NCBI RefSeq assembly: GCF_026340975.1
Contig: NZ_JAPEOS010000003.1
Span: forward strand, 1,612,001 to 1,676,000
Direction: 5' to 3'
From: Streptomyces sp. NBC_01214
Lineage (GTDB): Bacteria; Actinomycetota; Actinomycetes; Streptomycetales; Streptomycetaceae
DNA: 64,000 bases
Positions 50,199 to 59,447 of the stretch are shown piece after piece; positions within the stretch are counted from its first letter, which is position 1, and every line of letters starts with the position of its first letter. The notes beneath the pieces are model-generated. The model made no database searches. It was not told where the DNA came from and was given only the letters and a program-made list of their open reading frames with translations. A program made the position numbers and the translations under genes.

Positions 50199-51266
50199 AT
50201 GGGCCGCCTTACGTTCTTCGACGACCGGCGTCTCGCGTGTGACCTCTATGCCGCGGCGAGCCAGAACACCGGCCCCGAACTCGTCGGAGCAGGGATCTCC
50301 CGTGTGCTCGACCCGATCGTGGCCCATGACGCGCTGAGCTTGGTGGGAACCGACCCGGCAACCGGTCCTGGGCTGGGCAGTTTCAGTTTCTGGCACCAGT
50401 ACGACCCCGCGCTGGTCAGGGACCTCGTCATGCACCGGCATCTGGGGGGCGACCCGCAGAGGTCGGCGATTCCGACCCTCCTGCGGACCCCGGCCGTCGT
50501 CGTGGGCGCCGCCACCGATAGGTCGCCCGTGCCCGACCCGCGTGCGCATGACATCCTCGCCGCCCACGGGGCGAGTTCCGAGCTGCGCCTGCTCCTCCAG
50601 GACAGGCGCGGCGTGTGGGGGGCTCTCGGGCTGCTCCGCTGCGAGGGCGCAGCACCGTTCAGTCAGGACGATGCCCAGCGGGCGGCCCGGCTCGTACCGG
50701 CGTTGCTGGCCGCCCTGCGCCGGTACGCGACGGGTGGTCCTCTCTGCCCCGAGGTCCCCCCTCTTTCGGCGGGGGTGATCACCGTCGGTTCCGACCACCG
50801 GATCAAGGCCGTCAGCCCTCAGGCGCAGCTGTGGCTGGACCAGTGGTCGGCGCACGCCATCCCCTCGTGGGTCCCGGGAGCCTTCTTCGTGTCGCTCTCC
50901 CTCGTGGCCCGGGCGGAAGCCCGTCGTCAGGACGGGGCCATTCCCCTGGTGTGTGCGCCCCCGGCCGCCTCCGGCCGCTGGACCACCTGCCAGGGCCAGG
51001 TGCTCGACGCGGACGCCACGGGGGATGTCGCCCTCGTGATCCAGGGGGCCACGTGGGACCTGGTCCTGCCGTCGTTGTGCGAGTGGTATCGCATCACCCC
51101 CCGAGAGCGCGACGTCGTTGCGCAGCTCCGCACGGGGGCGTCCGTCAAGCAGATCGCCCGCCGACTGGACCTGTCCGCGTACACGGTCAACGACCATCTC
51201 AAGGCGGTCTTCCGCAAGACCGGAGCAGACGGGCGCGACGAACTCAGCGCCGCGCTGACCCGATGA
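50199..51266 (+). CDS. LuxR-type transcriptional regulator
   Basis: The 355-residue protein ends with a LuxR/GerE helix-turn-helix, ITPRERDVVAQLRTGASVKQ then IARRLDLSAYTVNDHLKAVF (about residues 295-335). The first ~200 residues, with LRLLLQDRRGVWGALGLLRC, resemble a GAF-like sensor domain. It should bind DNA in response to an unknown ligand. Its location before an unknown small protein and after decayed DNA gives no clear target. Confidence 0.9.
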   Translation: MGRLTFFDDRRLACDLYAAASQNTGPELVGAGISRVLDPIVAHDALSLVGTDPATGPGLGSFSFWHQYDPALVRDLVMHRHLGGDPQRSAIPTLLRTPAVVVGAATDRSPVPDPRAHDILAAHGASSELRLLLQDRRGVWGALGLLRCEGAAPFSQDDAQRAARLVPALLAALRRYATGGPLCPEVPPLSAGVITVGSDHRIKAVSPQAQLWLDQWSAHAIPSWVPGAFFVSLSLVARAEARRQDGAIPLVCAPPAASGRWTTCQGQVLDADATGDVALVIQGATWDLVLPSLCEWYRITPRERDVVAQLRTGASVKQIARRLDLSAYTVNDHLKAVFRKTGADGRDELSAALTR

Positions 51267-51461
51267 CCCGCTGATCTACAGCCTTCCGATCCGCGGTTTG
51301 TACATCCCCGAATTCAGGGGGTCGCGGCGCCAGGGATCCGGCCCACCATGAATGAGAAAGGAGACCGGAGCGAAGGCGGTCGGCTCGCACGGCGAGGTAG
51401 AAACGTCCTCCCTCATCGAGCGGCTGGCGTACCCAGGGCCGGTCTTATGGAGATCCCCGCA

Positions 51462-51513
51462 CAGGCATGGCGTACAGGCATGGCGTACAGGTAGGGCGCA
51501 CAGGCGTGACGTG
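51462..51513. repeat. 13-bp tandem repeats upstream of a small gene
   Basis: CAGGCATGGCGTA occurs twice exactly (51462-51487), followed by two degenerate copies. It lies 60-110 bp before the gene at 51571. Confidence 0.75.
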
Positions 51514-51570
51514 CGGACACTGACACGTCCCTGCCATGTCGGGATCCCCTCCTCATGGAAGGGAACGGAC

Positions 51571-51960
51571 ATGACCCACAGCAATCTTCGTGAACCCGCG
51601 ATCGGGAACACAGCAAGCGGCAACGGTGGAAAGGCCGGATCCGGGCGAGCGGTCCCGCCCACGGGCGGAAGCGCGAGCAGGGCACAAGCGGGTCTGCAGC
51701 AGGCCTACTACTACTATGACCTCTCGGGCCAAGGTGTTTTCGAAAGGACTCTGGAAACGCCCGGCCTGGGAGGATCCTTCAGTCAGGTGTTCGCCAGCGT
51801 CACGGAATTCTACGCCGACACCGGCAAGTCCTTCATGGGAAGCGCGGCCATGACCGTGCACAACGTAGTTCCCCTGGATGGGGAACAAGTGATCGTCCGC
51901 GTGGATTCGGGCTGGCCGGAGGAACTCCCTGTCAGGGTTCAGCTCCTGTACTTCGCCTGA
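51571..51960 (+). CDS. Hypothetical protein, 129 residues
   Basis: The first ~40 residues are Gly/Ser/Asn-rich and probably disordered (GNTASGNGGKAGSGRA). The rest contains QQAYYYYDLSGQGVFERTLE and ends EELPVRVQLLYFA, a beta-rich composition. There is no signal peptide. GAAGGGA lies 6 nt before the ATG. A GNRA-loop hairpin follows. Family not recognised. Confidence 0.65.
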   Translation: MTHSNLREPAIGNTASGNGGKAGSGRAVPPTGGSASRAQAGLQQAYYYYDLSGQGVFERTLETPGLGGSFSQVFASVTEFYADTGKSFMGSAAMTVHNVVPLDGEQVIVRVDSGWPEELPVRVQLLYFA

Positions 51961-51989
51961 ACCCGCTCACGGGCCCGGCACAACCCCAA

Positions 51990-52013
51990 GGGGACGCGGG
52001 CAACCGCGTCCCC
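51990..52013 (+). terminator. Strong GCAA-loop hairpin
   Basis: GGGGACGCGG and CCGCGTCCCC are perfect 10-bp arms closing a GCAA tetraloop, 29 bp past the stop codon of the 129-residue protein. The rest of 52014-52273 shows no gene. Confidence 0.55.
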
Positions 52014-52273
52014 GACGCCAACGCCCGACGGCGGTGCCGTTGACACGATGGCCGAGCACCAAAGCCACCGAGAGCGGGAGCCGCACAACGACACCGTGCG
52101 GGTGCGGTGGTGAAGAAGGCAGAGCCACAAGACGGCATCCGTTCGGCGGGTTCAGCGAGACACGGTCGCCCATGGGGTCGGTAATGCGCTCGGCGGAGGA
52201 CACATCGGTGCCCTCGCGCTCTCCCTTGCCCTATGGGACGACGCCCTTCGGCCGGGCCCGCCCCGAGCCGTGG

Positions 52274-53338
52274 TCAGTTCGACTTGGCCGCACGCTCTGC
52301 TTGCAGGGTGCGCAGGAGGTCGAAGGCCGGGCCGTCCAGCGGGCGCTGGGTGTTGCCGAGGGCGATGACGGCGAGCCGCTTCTCCGGGTCGAACCCCACG
52401 AAGGAGGAGAAGCCCCCTGTTCCTCCGTTGTGCCAGATCTGGAGGTGGGCGCCCTGCCGGGGGTGCAGGCGGTGCGCCATCCAGCCGAGGTGCACCTGGG
52501 CGAAGGGGCTCCTGCGGTACTCGACCGCACGGCTCAGGCGGATCGCCTCGGCGAGCTCTGCGGGGCCGCCGTCCAGCTGTGCCCGTACGAAGGCCACCAG
52601 GTCGGTCGCGGTCGAATGCAGGCCCCCCGCTCCCGCCAGGTCTGCGAGGTGCCACGGTGCGGCGGGCCGCCCGCGGCGCACGTGGCCCTGCGCGGAGCGT
52701 TCCGAGCGGGTGCCGTCCACCGTCACCATGGTGTCGGTCATGCCCAAGGGGGCGCAGATCTCACGGGTGATGAGGGTCTCGTACTCCGTGCCCGCCCTGC
52801 GGGCGAGGGCCAGCCCCAACAACCCGGCTCCGAGGTTGGAGTAGCGGAATCGTTTGCCCGGAGTGGCCCCCAGACGGGTTCCGGCCAGCCCGGCCAGCAG
52901 GACGTCGGCCGTGCAGTCGGCGTAGGGATCCGGCTTCGAAGGGCGCAGTAGGGCCTGGAGCAGCATGCCTTTCGGTAGGCGCGGCAGACCGGAGGTGTGC
53001 GTGGCCAGATGCTGTAGGGAGATCGTCTGGCCGTCCCGTGACGGAACGGCCGTCCCGGCGGGCAGGAGGTCACCGAGCGGCTCGTCCAGGCGCACCGTAC
53101 CGGCGGACGCCATGCGGGCCAGGGCCAGGGCGGTGAACACCTTGGTCACCGAGCCGATCTCGAACAGGGTGTCGGGGCCCGGGACACGCCCGTGGTCCGT
53201 ACCGGTGGTTCCGGCACCCCGTATCTCCACGACGTCATCCGCCACCGCGGCCACCACCACACCGACGTGCTGTTCAGCCAGGCGGTCCGCGGTCTGCTGG
53301 GCGAGCGTTGCGAGTTCTTGTGCCATGACGGACATCAT
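52274..53338 (-). CDS. Serine hydrolase of the beta-lactamase / class C PBP fold
   Basis: The 354-residue protein has the three motifs of the family: SVTK (Ser63 nucleophile, Lys66), YSN (Tyr166, Asn168) and HNG (303-305). It may be a D-aminopeptidase, esterase or penicillin-binding-like protein; substrate unknown. No signal peptide is visible, so it is probably cytoplasmic, unlike true AmpC enzymes. A GGGGGATGCC stretch precedes the ATG at 53338, the chosen start; 53335 and 53326 are also possible. It is monocistronic. Confidence 0.88.
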   Translation of the reverse strand: MMSVMAQELATLAQQTADRLAEQHVGVVVAAVADDVVEIRGAGTTGTDHGRVPGPDTLFEIGSVTKVFTALALARMASAGTVRLDEPLGDLLPAGTAVPSRDGQTISLQHLATHTSGLPRLPKGMLLQALLRPSKPDPYADCTADVLLAGLAGTRLGATPGKRFRYSNLGAGLLGLALARRAGTEYETLITREICAPLGMTDTMVTVDGTRSERSAQGHVRRGRPAAPWHLADLAGAGGLHSTATDLVAFVRAQLDGGPAELAEAIRLSRAVEYRRSPFAQVHLGWMAHRLHPRQGAHLQIWHNGGTGGFSSFVGFDPEKRLAVIALGNTQRPLDGPAFDLLRTLQAERAAKSN

Positions 53339-53631
53339 GGCGGCATCCCCCCGTGCGACAGGTGCGCCCTGATGATGATTTCCGGCCGTCGGCACTGCGA
53401 CCTGAGCAGTACGACGAGGCGGTGGCCGGGCTCTGCCACACCCCCGCTGGGGGGCGAACCCTGCGAGAGCGCGGGAGCCTGACCCTTCGTCTACCCCTCA
53501 CCCCACCCAGGGGAGCGGAGATGGACATGGGCTCAGGACCCGGGCAAGCAAGCGCCCTGCGGCGAGGACTTGCCGCGTGCGCGAGGGGGTGGGACTCGTC
53601 ACTCGTCCCCTGGGCCCTCTGCGGCGTACGG

Positions 53632-54231
53632 TCACCCAGTTCTCCGGGCCATGGCCCGGGGGCCCCAAGGGGTGCTTGCGACGGTCGGGGGAGAGGTGAG
53701 GCCCAGCGCGCGGTTGTCCTTGCCGTCCCGCATGTGGTTGAGCCAGCGTTCGTACCAGCTCAGGAAGTCCTGGGCCGAGGAGACGTTCGCGTGCCAGAAG
53801 CCGTCCGCGTTGCCCGTGACGATGCGGCCGGTGAGTGGGCCGGTCACGCCGATGAGGCACAGGTCGCTACAGCCCATCTCGATGATGTGGAGGAACCGAT
53901 CTCCTTGCAGCGCGTCCGGGTGGTCCACGTGATGGAACCCCCGCGGGGTGCCGTCCGGGGGCTGTCGGTCCATGGTGAACAGCCTGCAATCCTCCAGCGG
54001 GAGCAGGCCGTAGAAGGGGCCGGCACCGCTGCCTCCGAGCCCGACGAGGAACGCTCGGTAGGCTGCCGGCAAGGAGATGTGGTGTTCACGCTCGAAGGTG
54101 TCCGCCTGCGCGGAACTGACTCGCGGGCCAACGCGAAACTGGTGGCGCTCGGCACCCATCGAGTGGCTGCGCTGTGCCTGGTAGGGCGCTCTCGCCAACT
54201 TGGAGCGTATGCGTGATATGCGGGAGTCCAT
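53632..54231 (-). CDS. SMI1/KNR4 family protein
   Basis: The 199-residue protein contains FEREHHISLPAAYRAFLVGL followed by GGSGAGPFYGLLPLE, the core pattern of the SMI1/KNR4 (SUKH) fold. In bacteria these proteins are often immunity proteins for polymorphic toxins. No toxin gene adjoins here, so the role is open. Start: ATG at 54231 before SRISRIRSKLARAPY. A GTG at 54261 with AGGA upstream is a plausible alternative. The C-terminus (TPWGPRAMARRTG) is atypical and may be altered. Confidence 0.8.
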   Translation of the reverse strand: MDSRISRIRSKLARAPYQAQRSHSMGAERHQFRVGPRVSSAQADTFEREHHISLPAAYRAFLVGLGGSGAGPFYGLLPLEDCRLFTMDRQPPDGTPRGFHHVDHPDALQGDRFLHIIEMGCSDLCLIGVTGPLTGRIVTGNADGFWHANVSSAQDFLSWYERWLNHMRDGKDNRALGLTSPPTVASTPWGPRAMARRTG

Positions 54232-54599
54232 CGGAGGAGCTCTTCTCTTGTCTGCCGCCACTCTACTGGCTCCTGTCCACTGGCTCCTGAACGAGAAGCC
54301 TCCGAGCCTCCGAACCTCCGAGCCGCCTCGCGAGCCTCTGGAGCACGTCCAGCCGTGGGTCGACGGCGCGGGCGATCGACGCGTCCGGGGCCACGGGATA
54401 CCACTCGCCCGACACGAGCCGACTCGAGCCGGGACAGCCCAACGCGCTGACCTGTGCTGACTCGCAGTCGACGTTCAAGGACGTCTACGGACGAGGTCCG
54501 CCGCGCCACCCGGAAACGCCTCACCGGCACCGCGGCGGAATTCGGCGAGGACGCGGAGAAGACGGCGCCGGGCCGATCGGCGGCCGGCTCCGCGGCCAC

Positions 54600-54910
54600 C
54601 TCGGCGGCGAAGGCTTGGCCGTGTTGATGCAGGGCGCGGGCTGGCCGCAGATGGCCTGTCAGCTCGCCGGTCTTCAGTGGGCCGGTGTCGACCTGGCGGT
54701 GTTGCTGCCGCAGCTGGGCCGCATGACCGCGGGCGTCGGCTGGACCCTCACCGGGAACACCGCGCGCATCGATGCGGAGGGCACCGACCGCTGGGCCGAC
54801 CTCTCGAAGACGACGGTGCCCGCAGGTTTGGTCCGCTACGTGATCCACGCGTTCCCGGCCTGGCCGGACATGGCGGCCGCCGCCGGCACGACGCCCCCGC
54901 CGCGCCTGCC
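54600..54910 (+). pseudogene. Remnant of an unknown repeat-containing protein, copy A
   Basis: The plus strand gives WPQMACQLAGLQWAGVDLAV, LLPQLGRMTAG, NTARIDAEGTDRWADLSKTT and HAFPAWPDMAAAAG in one frame. No start, ribosome binding site or proper end is visible, and the sequence dissolves into Pro-rich reading. A related copy lies at 57700-57990. The pattern reminds me of repeat modules in actinobacterial plasmid or mobilisation proteins, but this is a weak guess. Confidence 0.45.
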
Positions 54911-54977
54911 GTCCCGGCGCCCGCTCCCGCCGCACGGCCGGCCGACGCCCGTCAGACCGCAGACTCCGGCTGGACCG

Positions 54978-55889
54978 TCAGGCCGACCGTTCCAGGCGGG
55001 CCAGGGCCCGCTCATGGGCGCGGGCCAGGGCGTCGGCGGTGGGGCACGGGAGGTCCGGGACGACCCCGGTGCCTTCCCAGTTGGTCCCCGAGACCGGATT
55101 GACCGACCGGCCCACCGGGATGGACGCCTCGAGGTGTGGATGCAGGGTCCAGCCCTCCCGCGGGTGCGCCCCACCCCTTGTGGTCTCTCCCACCACGACC
55201 GCCCGGCCCAGCTGCTGGAGGTCGTACGCGAGCTCCTCGGCGGCGGAGAAGGTGCGTGGGCTGGTCAGCACGTACACCGGCTTCTCACCCCCGAAGCGCG
55301 GGCCGGGGACGTACGCCGGCGACCAGGACTGCTCGCGGCGGTCGCCCTCGCGCCAGTGCATGGTGTTCAGCAGGGTGCGCTCGTCCAGCAGGTGGCCGCA
55401 GACGAAGGCCACCGTGTCGGGCGAGCCGCCGAGGTTGCGGCGCAGGTCCAGGATCAGCGCCCGGGCCCGGGAGGCCACCGCCAGCGCGGCCCCGAGCGGC
55501 TCGGCGGCCCACTCCAGCGGGAAGAGGTTCGGCGTCAGTTCCAGCACGGCCACCCCGCTGTCCAGCATCTCCAGGCGCGTTACGCCGCCCAGCGACGCCT
55601 CGAAGTCGCGCCGCATCTCCGCGAGCATCGCAGCGCCCTGCTCTTCGGGTACCCGGTCGGCGTGGTACTTCAGCCGCAGGTGCCGGTCACCGTTGCGGGA
55701 CTGGAGATCGGCGGTGACCACCCGGCCCAGCTCTTCGGGGGTGGCGACGTCGTAGGCGCCGGCGGCCAGCCGGTCCCGGACCAGGCCGGCGAGCTCTTGG
55801 CCGAGTTCGGGGAAGACGTAGTGCGCGGCGAGCAGCCGGGCCAGTTCCTCGACGACGGGGGCGGGCTGAAGGGATGTCAGAGTCGGCAT
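54978..55889 (-). CDS. S41 family (C-terminal processing / IRBP-like) peptidase
   Basis: The 303-residue protein has an N-terminal helical domain (VEELARLLAAHYVFPELGQE) as in interphotoreceptor retinoid-binding-like members, and the S41 core: LILDLRRNLGGSPDTVAFVC, then VLTSPRTFSAAEELAYDLQQ with the catalytic Ser (PRTFSAAEE), and VVGETTRGGAHPREGWTLH. No signal peptide or PDZ domain is seen, so it is cytoplasmic. Substrate unknown. It is divergent from an ArsR-type regulator 57 bp away, which may control it. Confidence 0.9.
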   Translation of the reverse strand: MPTLTSLQPAPVVEELARLLAAHYVFPELGQELAGLVRDRLAAGAYDVATPEELGRVVTADLQSRNGDRHLRLKYHADRVPEEQGAAMLAEMRRDFEASLGGVTRLEMLDSGVAVLELTPNLFPLEWAAEPLGAALAVASRARALILDLRRNLGGSPDTVAFVCGHLLDERTLLNTMHWREGDRREQSWSPAYVPGPRFGGEKPVYVLTSPRTFSAAEELAYDLQQLGRAVVVGETTRGGAHPREGWTLHPHLEASIPVGRSVNPVSGTNWEGTGVVPDLPCPTADALARAHERALARLERSA

Positions 55890-55946
55890 GGCGAGGAGTA
55901 GATCACCGGCCTTGCGAAAGAGTCAAGAGCGTTAGACACTTGAGTC

Positions 55947-56516
55947 ATGACGCACAACGACGCGGAGATCGGCGGGGACGCCGGCGGGGACGAGGCGGCC
56001 TGGGAGCCCCCGGAGGACGTCCAACACATCGGCGCGCCCGAGCAGTACGCGGCCCTGGCCCACCCACTGCGCCAGCGGCTGCTGTTCGCCCTGACCCAGC
56101 GGACGGCCACGGTCAGCCAGCTCGCGGTGCTCCTCGACGCGAAGAAGGGCAACCTCGCCCACCACCTCAAGGTGCTGAGCGACGCCGGACTGATCGGGAT
56201 CGCCGGCACCCGCACGGTACGCGGCGGCACCGAGCGGTACTACGGGCGGACGGCCCGCAAACTGCTCGTCGCCGAGCCGCAGGCGGTCGGCACCGCTGCC
56301 CTGTTCAGCGCCTTCGCCCAGGAGATCGACCGCTCCCCGGCCGACCACCTGCTGCGCCTGCGCCACCTGCGGCTGACCCCGGCCGCTGCCCGCGAACTCG
56401 GCGAAACCCTCGCCCGCTTGGTCGACGACGCCGAACAGGCTCCGGAGGGTGAACCGGTGCACGGCGTCCTCGTCTCGCTGTACACCGCCCACGACCCCGA
56501 CCGGGACGCCTCCTAG
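55947..56516 (+). CDS. ArsR-type winged-helix transcriptional regulator
   Basis: The 189-residue protein has a winged helix-turn-helix at ~35-105: YAALAHPLRQRLLFALTQRT then QLAVLLDAKKGNLAHHLKVL and a wing with RTVRGGTERYYGRTA. It lacks the metal-binding Cys of ArsR/SmtB, so it senses something else. The C-terminal ~80 residues are helical. It is divergent from the S41 peptidase; the 57-bp gap contains TCAAG and CTTGA half-sites (55920-55941) that might be its operator. Confidence 0.85.
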   Translation: MTHNDAEIGGDAGGDEAAWEPPEDVQHIGAPEQYAALAHPLRQRLLFALTQRTATVSQLAVLLDAKKGNLAHHLKVLSDAGLIGIAGTRTVRGGTERYYGRTARKLLVAEPQAVGTAALFSAFAQEIDRSPADHLLRLRHLRLTPAAARELGETLARLVDDAEQAPEGEPVHGVLVSLYTAHDPDRDAS

Positions 56517-56602
56517 GCGTGCTGTCCCGGGGGGTGCGGACGGGGGGGTGCAGCTCTCGGCTGGGGCAAGCGCGGGGATGCGCGTACGTACCGGCCGGCC
56601 GG

Positions 56603-57451
56603 TCAGCTGAACCGCCGTAGCCGTGCGAGCGCAAGGCCTGGGCCGGGCGGTCCTTGCTCGGAGTCGACGCTCGGTCCTCGTGTGTCGGGCAGGACACCGG
56701 CGGCGCCGCCGACCGGCTCCGCCGAGACGGTGGGCACCCGCATCGGGGTGGTCCCGAGGACCGCCGAGACCACCGGACCGCCCGACCCCACCACTTCCGC
56801 CACGAAACGCCCTCGCCCGACCCCGAGCGTGCGCAGCGCCCGCCCATGGTCGGCGGCTACGACCAGACCCGCGCCGAGGAGCATTACCCGCCACCCCGCC
56901 AGCACCGCCCGCCGGGCCGCCCGCGGCAGCTCCGCGACCGACGCCCGCAGCCGCTCGTAGTGGAACGGGACGTGCCGCTCCTCGTCTGCCAGGATGCGGC
57001 CGGCGACCTCCGACGTCAGGGGATCGTCGGTCCCCTCACGCAGCGCCCGGTGGTAGTGCAGGGCCACCACCTCCGCGACCATCAGGAGCAGCAACTCCGT
57101 CCGTAGCCCCGGCAAGCGACGCAGTCGCGCGAATGCCGCGTCGCTCCAGTGCCCGGCCTGCGTCGTCGCCCCGCCCGCCTCGAGCAGGAGAGCGAGGAGC
57201 CGCGCGTGGTTCTTCTCCTCGGCGACGAACAACCGCACCGCTGCCGAGTACGCCGGGTCGCCCGCCGCGTCAGCCTTGGCGAACAGCCCCGAGCTGTCGC
57301 CGTCCTCGCCTGCCTGGAATCGCTGGATGCTCGCCCGCACCGCCGGGGGCAGCGAAGCCCCCGACTCCCCCTGGGGGTCGGGCCCGGCTGCGCGGCGGTC
57401 CCGTTCGGTCTCGAAGCGATGCGTCCATTCGGCGAATCCCGATGCCCCCAT
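56603..57451 (-). CDS. Ferritin-like di-iron protein
   Basis: The 282-residue protein has two helices with carboxylate-His motifs, LFVAEEKNHARLLALLLE and GRILADEERHVPFHYERL (EExxH and DEExxH), spaced as in ferritin-like/rubrerythrin folds, so it likely binds a di-iron centre. It may be an oxidase or oxygenase of unknown substrate. The N-terminal ~60 residues and the C-terminal ~55 are not part of the fold. GGAGGGGAG precedes the ATG at 57451. A CCCCG microsatellite lies just upstream. Confidence 0.75.
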   Translation of the reverse strand: MGASGFAEWTHRFETERDRRAAGPDPQGESGASLPPAVRASIQRFQAGEDGDSSGLFAKADAAGDPAYSAAVRLFVAEEKNHARLLALLLEAGGATTQAGHWSDAAFARLRRLPGLRTELLLLMVAEVVALHYHRALREGTDDPLTSEVAGRILADEERHVPFHYERLRASVAELPRAARRAVLAGWRVMLLGAGLVVAADHGRALRTLGVGRGRFVAEVVGSGGPVVSAVLGTTPMRVPTVSAEPVGGAAGVLPDTRGPSVDSEQGPPGPGLALARLRRFS

Positions 57452-57467
57452 GCCGCTCCCCTCCGTA

Positions 57468-57492
57468 CCCCGCCCCGCCCCGCCCCGCCCCG
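57468..57492. repeat. Five tandem copies of the 5-mer CCCCG
   Basis: The unit CCCCG repeats without change in the 5' region of the ferritin-like gene; slippage here could alter the promoter spacing. Confidence 0.85.
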
Positions 57493-57699
57493 CCGGCCGG
57501 GGCGGGCTCTCCTCGATCACGAGGACGCGGCCGGGGGGTGGTGCCGTTCCCGTTCCATCCTGACGGCGTCACGGTCGCGGTCGCTCCCCGCGGCCGCAGT
57601 ACGGTGCTGCGGCCGACCCGTGCACCGACGATGTCGGCCTAGCGGACACCGGCCCGGTCCGCGAGGCGAGACCGATCGCGGCCAGAGTCGAGTGCAGAT

Positions 57700-57990
57700 G
57701 CCTGGTCCGCTGGCCGTACCTGCGGGTCAGGCTCACCCGCCGGCTCGTCGGCGCCCATCAGGCCGTCGCCGCGAACACCGCGAACACCGCGAACGCTGCG
57801 AACGCTGCGAACACCAGGGCCGAGGGCACCGACCGGTGGGCCGATCCTCTGCGCCGCGCGATGCCGCAGGGCCGGGTCCTGGGCGAGGCCCTCGCGTCCC
57901 CGGCCTGGCCGGACATCACGCCCGCGATGGGTCGCTTCCCGAGTCGGCACCGGACGGGCGCTGCGGCGGGTCAGTGCCTCCTAGGGGAGC
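57700..57990 (+). pseudogene. Remnant of an unknown repeat-containing protein, copy B
   Basis: The plus strand reads RRLVGAHQAVAANTANTANA, then TRAEGTDRWADPLRRAMPQG, RVLGEALASPAWPDITPAMG. The EGTDRWAD and PAWPDxxxxxG blocks match copy A at 54600-54910. Five 9-bp units (57773-57817) encode the Ala-Asn-Thr/Ala-Asn-Ala run. No start or end is visible. Confidence 0.45.
57773..57817. repeat. Five 9-bp tandem units
   Basis: GCGAACACC, twice, GCGAACGCT, twice, and GCGAACACC follow one another, encoding Ala-Asn-Thr/Ala units in the remnant. Confidence 0.8.
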
Positions 57991-58433
57991 ATTCGGTTCT
58001 TGAGGCAGGCGGCTCCCTGCGGGAACAGGGGTCGTGCGGGTCGGTGCCACACCCAACGCGGCCTGCCGGGACGGGAGTCGTGGAACCGAAGACGCGGCGC
58101 CGCGATCCCGCGGTACTCATCGCAGGGCCGCCGCCGCGGCGGCGGCCACGGTCCCGGGAGTACGGGCAGACGGAAGTGGAACGGGCCGCGGTGCAGGCGA
58201 CGTACTCGACGGTCCGGACGGCTTCCAGCGTCTCCTGCTGCTTCTTGTTGACGTTGAGGCCGAACGGCGCAACGAGGGCCCAGCGGGTCAGTGTGCTCCG
58301 GTCGAGGGCGGAGCGCCCCGGGCGGGCTTCCTCAGCGAGCAGTGACAGTGCCCCCGGAAACCTTCTTTTCGTCCTCTTGACGATATGGACAGGTCTCGTT
58401 ATCGTCGCACTGACGAAATGAAGGGGGTTCGCC
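57991..58433. other. Gap before the SPFH gene
   Basis: No secure gene. A minus-strand stretch (58350-58190) reads WALVAPFGLNVNKKQQETLE and might be a scrap. Promoter elements for the SPFH gene should lie near 58370-58420 (AT-richer). Confidence 0.35.
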
Positions 58434-59447
58434 ATGGCCGACATCACTCGGCGCTTCGGCTGGCGTCATCTGCGCTCCGCGCCCACTGCCCACATCCGCC
58501 ACCACAAGCGCGGCCGACTCGTCCACGACGGGCGGGGGCTCAGCTTCTGGTACCGGTCGCTTTCGGCGGCGCTTTCCGAAGTGCCGGTCGACGACCGGGA
58601 GTTGGCCATGGCGTTCCACGCCCGTACGTCCGACTTCCAGGACGTCGCCGTGCAGGCCACCGTCACCTACCGGATCAGTGACCCGGCCGAGGCCGCGGAC
58701 CGACTCGACTTCTCGGTCGACCCGGACACCGGGAGCTGGCGCGGCGCTCCCTTGGAGCAGATCGCCACCCTGCTCACCGAGACCGCGCAGCAGCACACGC
58801 TGGACGTACTGGCCCGGACCCCGCTGGCCGTCGCCCTGGTGGACGGCGTCGCCTCCGTGCGGGAGCGCGTCGCCGCCGGTCTCGCCGCCGAGCCCAGGCT
58901 CCCGGCCACCGGCATCGATGTGGTGGCCGTGCGGGTCGTGGCGATCCGCCCCGAGGCCGAGGTGGAGCGCGCCCTGCGCACCCCGGCCCGCGAGCAGATC
59001 CAGCAGGAGGCGGACCGGGCCACGTACGAACGGCGGGCCGTCGCCGTCGAGCGTGAGCGTGCCATCGCCGAGAACGAGCTGGCCAGTCAGATCGAACTGG
59101 CCAGGCGCGAGGAGCAGCTGATCGACCAGCGCGGCACCAACGCCCGCCGCGAGGCCGAGGAGAAGGCGGCGGCGGACGGCATACGCACCGAGACCGAAGC
59201 CGCCCGCAAGGTCCGCCTGGCCCGCGCGGACGCCGAGGCGGCGCGCGAGACGGGCGCGGCGCGCGCCGAGGCCCAGGCAGCCTGGCTGCGCGTGCACGAC
59301 GAAGCCGGCCCGGGCACGCTGCACGCCCTGGCCGCGACCCGGCTCGCGGAGAACCTGCCGCGGATCGAGAGCATCACGGTCTCTCCTGACGTCCTCACCG
59401 GGCTCCTCACCAGGCTCGGACGTCCGGAAGGCGGCACGGGCGAGTGA
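58434..59447 (+). CDS. SPFH / Band-7 domain protein
   Basis: The 337-residue protein has an SPFH domain (~25-190): VDDRELAMAFHARTSDFQDV and VQATVTYRISDPAEAADRL are the beta strands, and GIDVVAVRVVAIRPEAEVER the end of the domain. A long Ala/Glu/Arg helix (~195-305) forms a coiled coil, as in flotillins and stomatins. There is no clear N-terminal membrane helix. Such proteins assemble into oligomeric membrane scaffolds. AAGGGGG lies 6 nt before the ATG. Its stop overlaps the next start (GTGA), so the two are translated together. Confidence 0.88.
   Translation: MADITRRFGWRHLRSAPTAHIRHHKRGRLVHDGRGLSFWYRSLSAALSEVPVDDRELAMAFHARTSDFQDVAVQATVTYRISDPAEAADRLDFSVDPDTGSWRGAPLEQIATLLTETAQQHTLDVLARTPLAVALVDGVASVRERVAAGLAAEPRLPATGIDVVAVRVVAIRPEAEVERALRTPAREQIQQEADRATYERRAVAVERERAIAENELASQIELARREEQLIDQRGTNARREAEEKAAADGIRTETEAARKVRLARADAEAARETGAARAEAQAAWLRVHDEAGPGTLHALAATRLAENLPRIESITVSPDVLTGLLTRLGRPEGGTGE

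Noticed and set aside
54615..55901. 428-codon plus-strand frame through the S41 peptidase
   Set aside because: Beyond ~54910 it is the antisense of the peptidase gene; only the first ~100 codons look like decayed coding.
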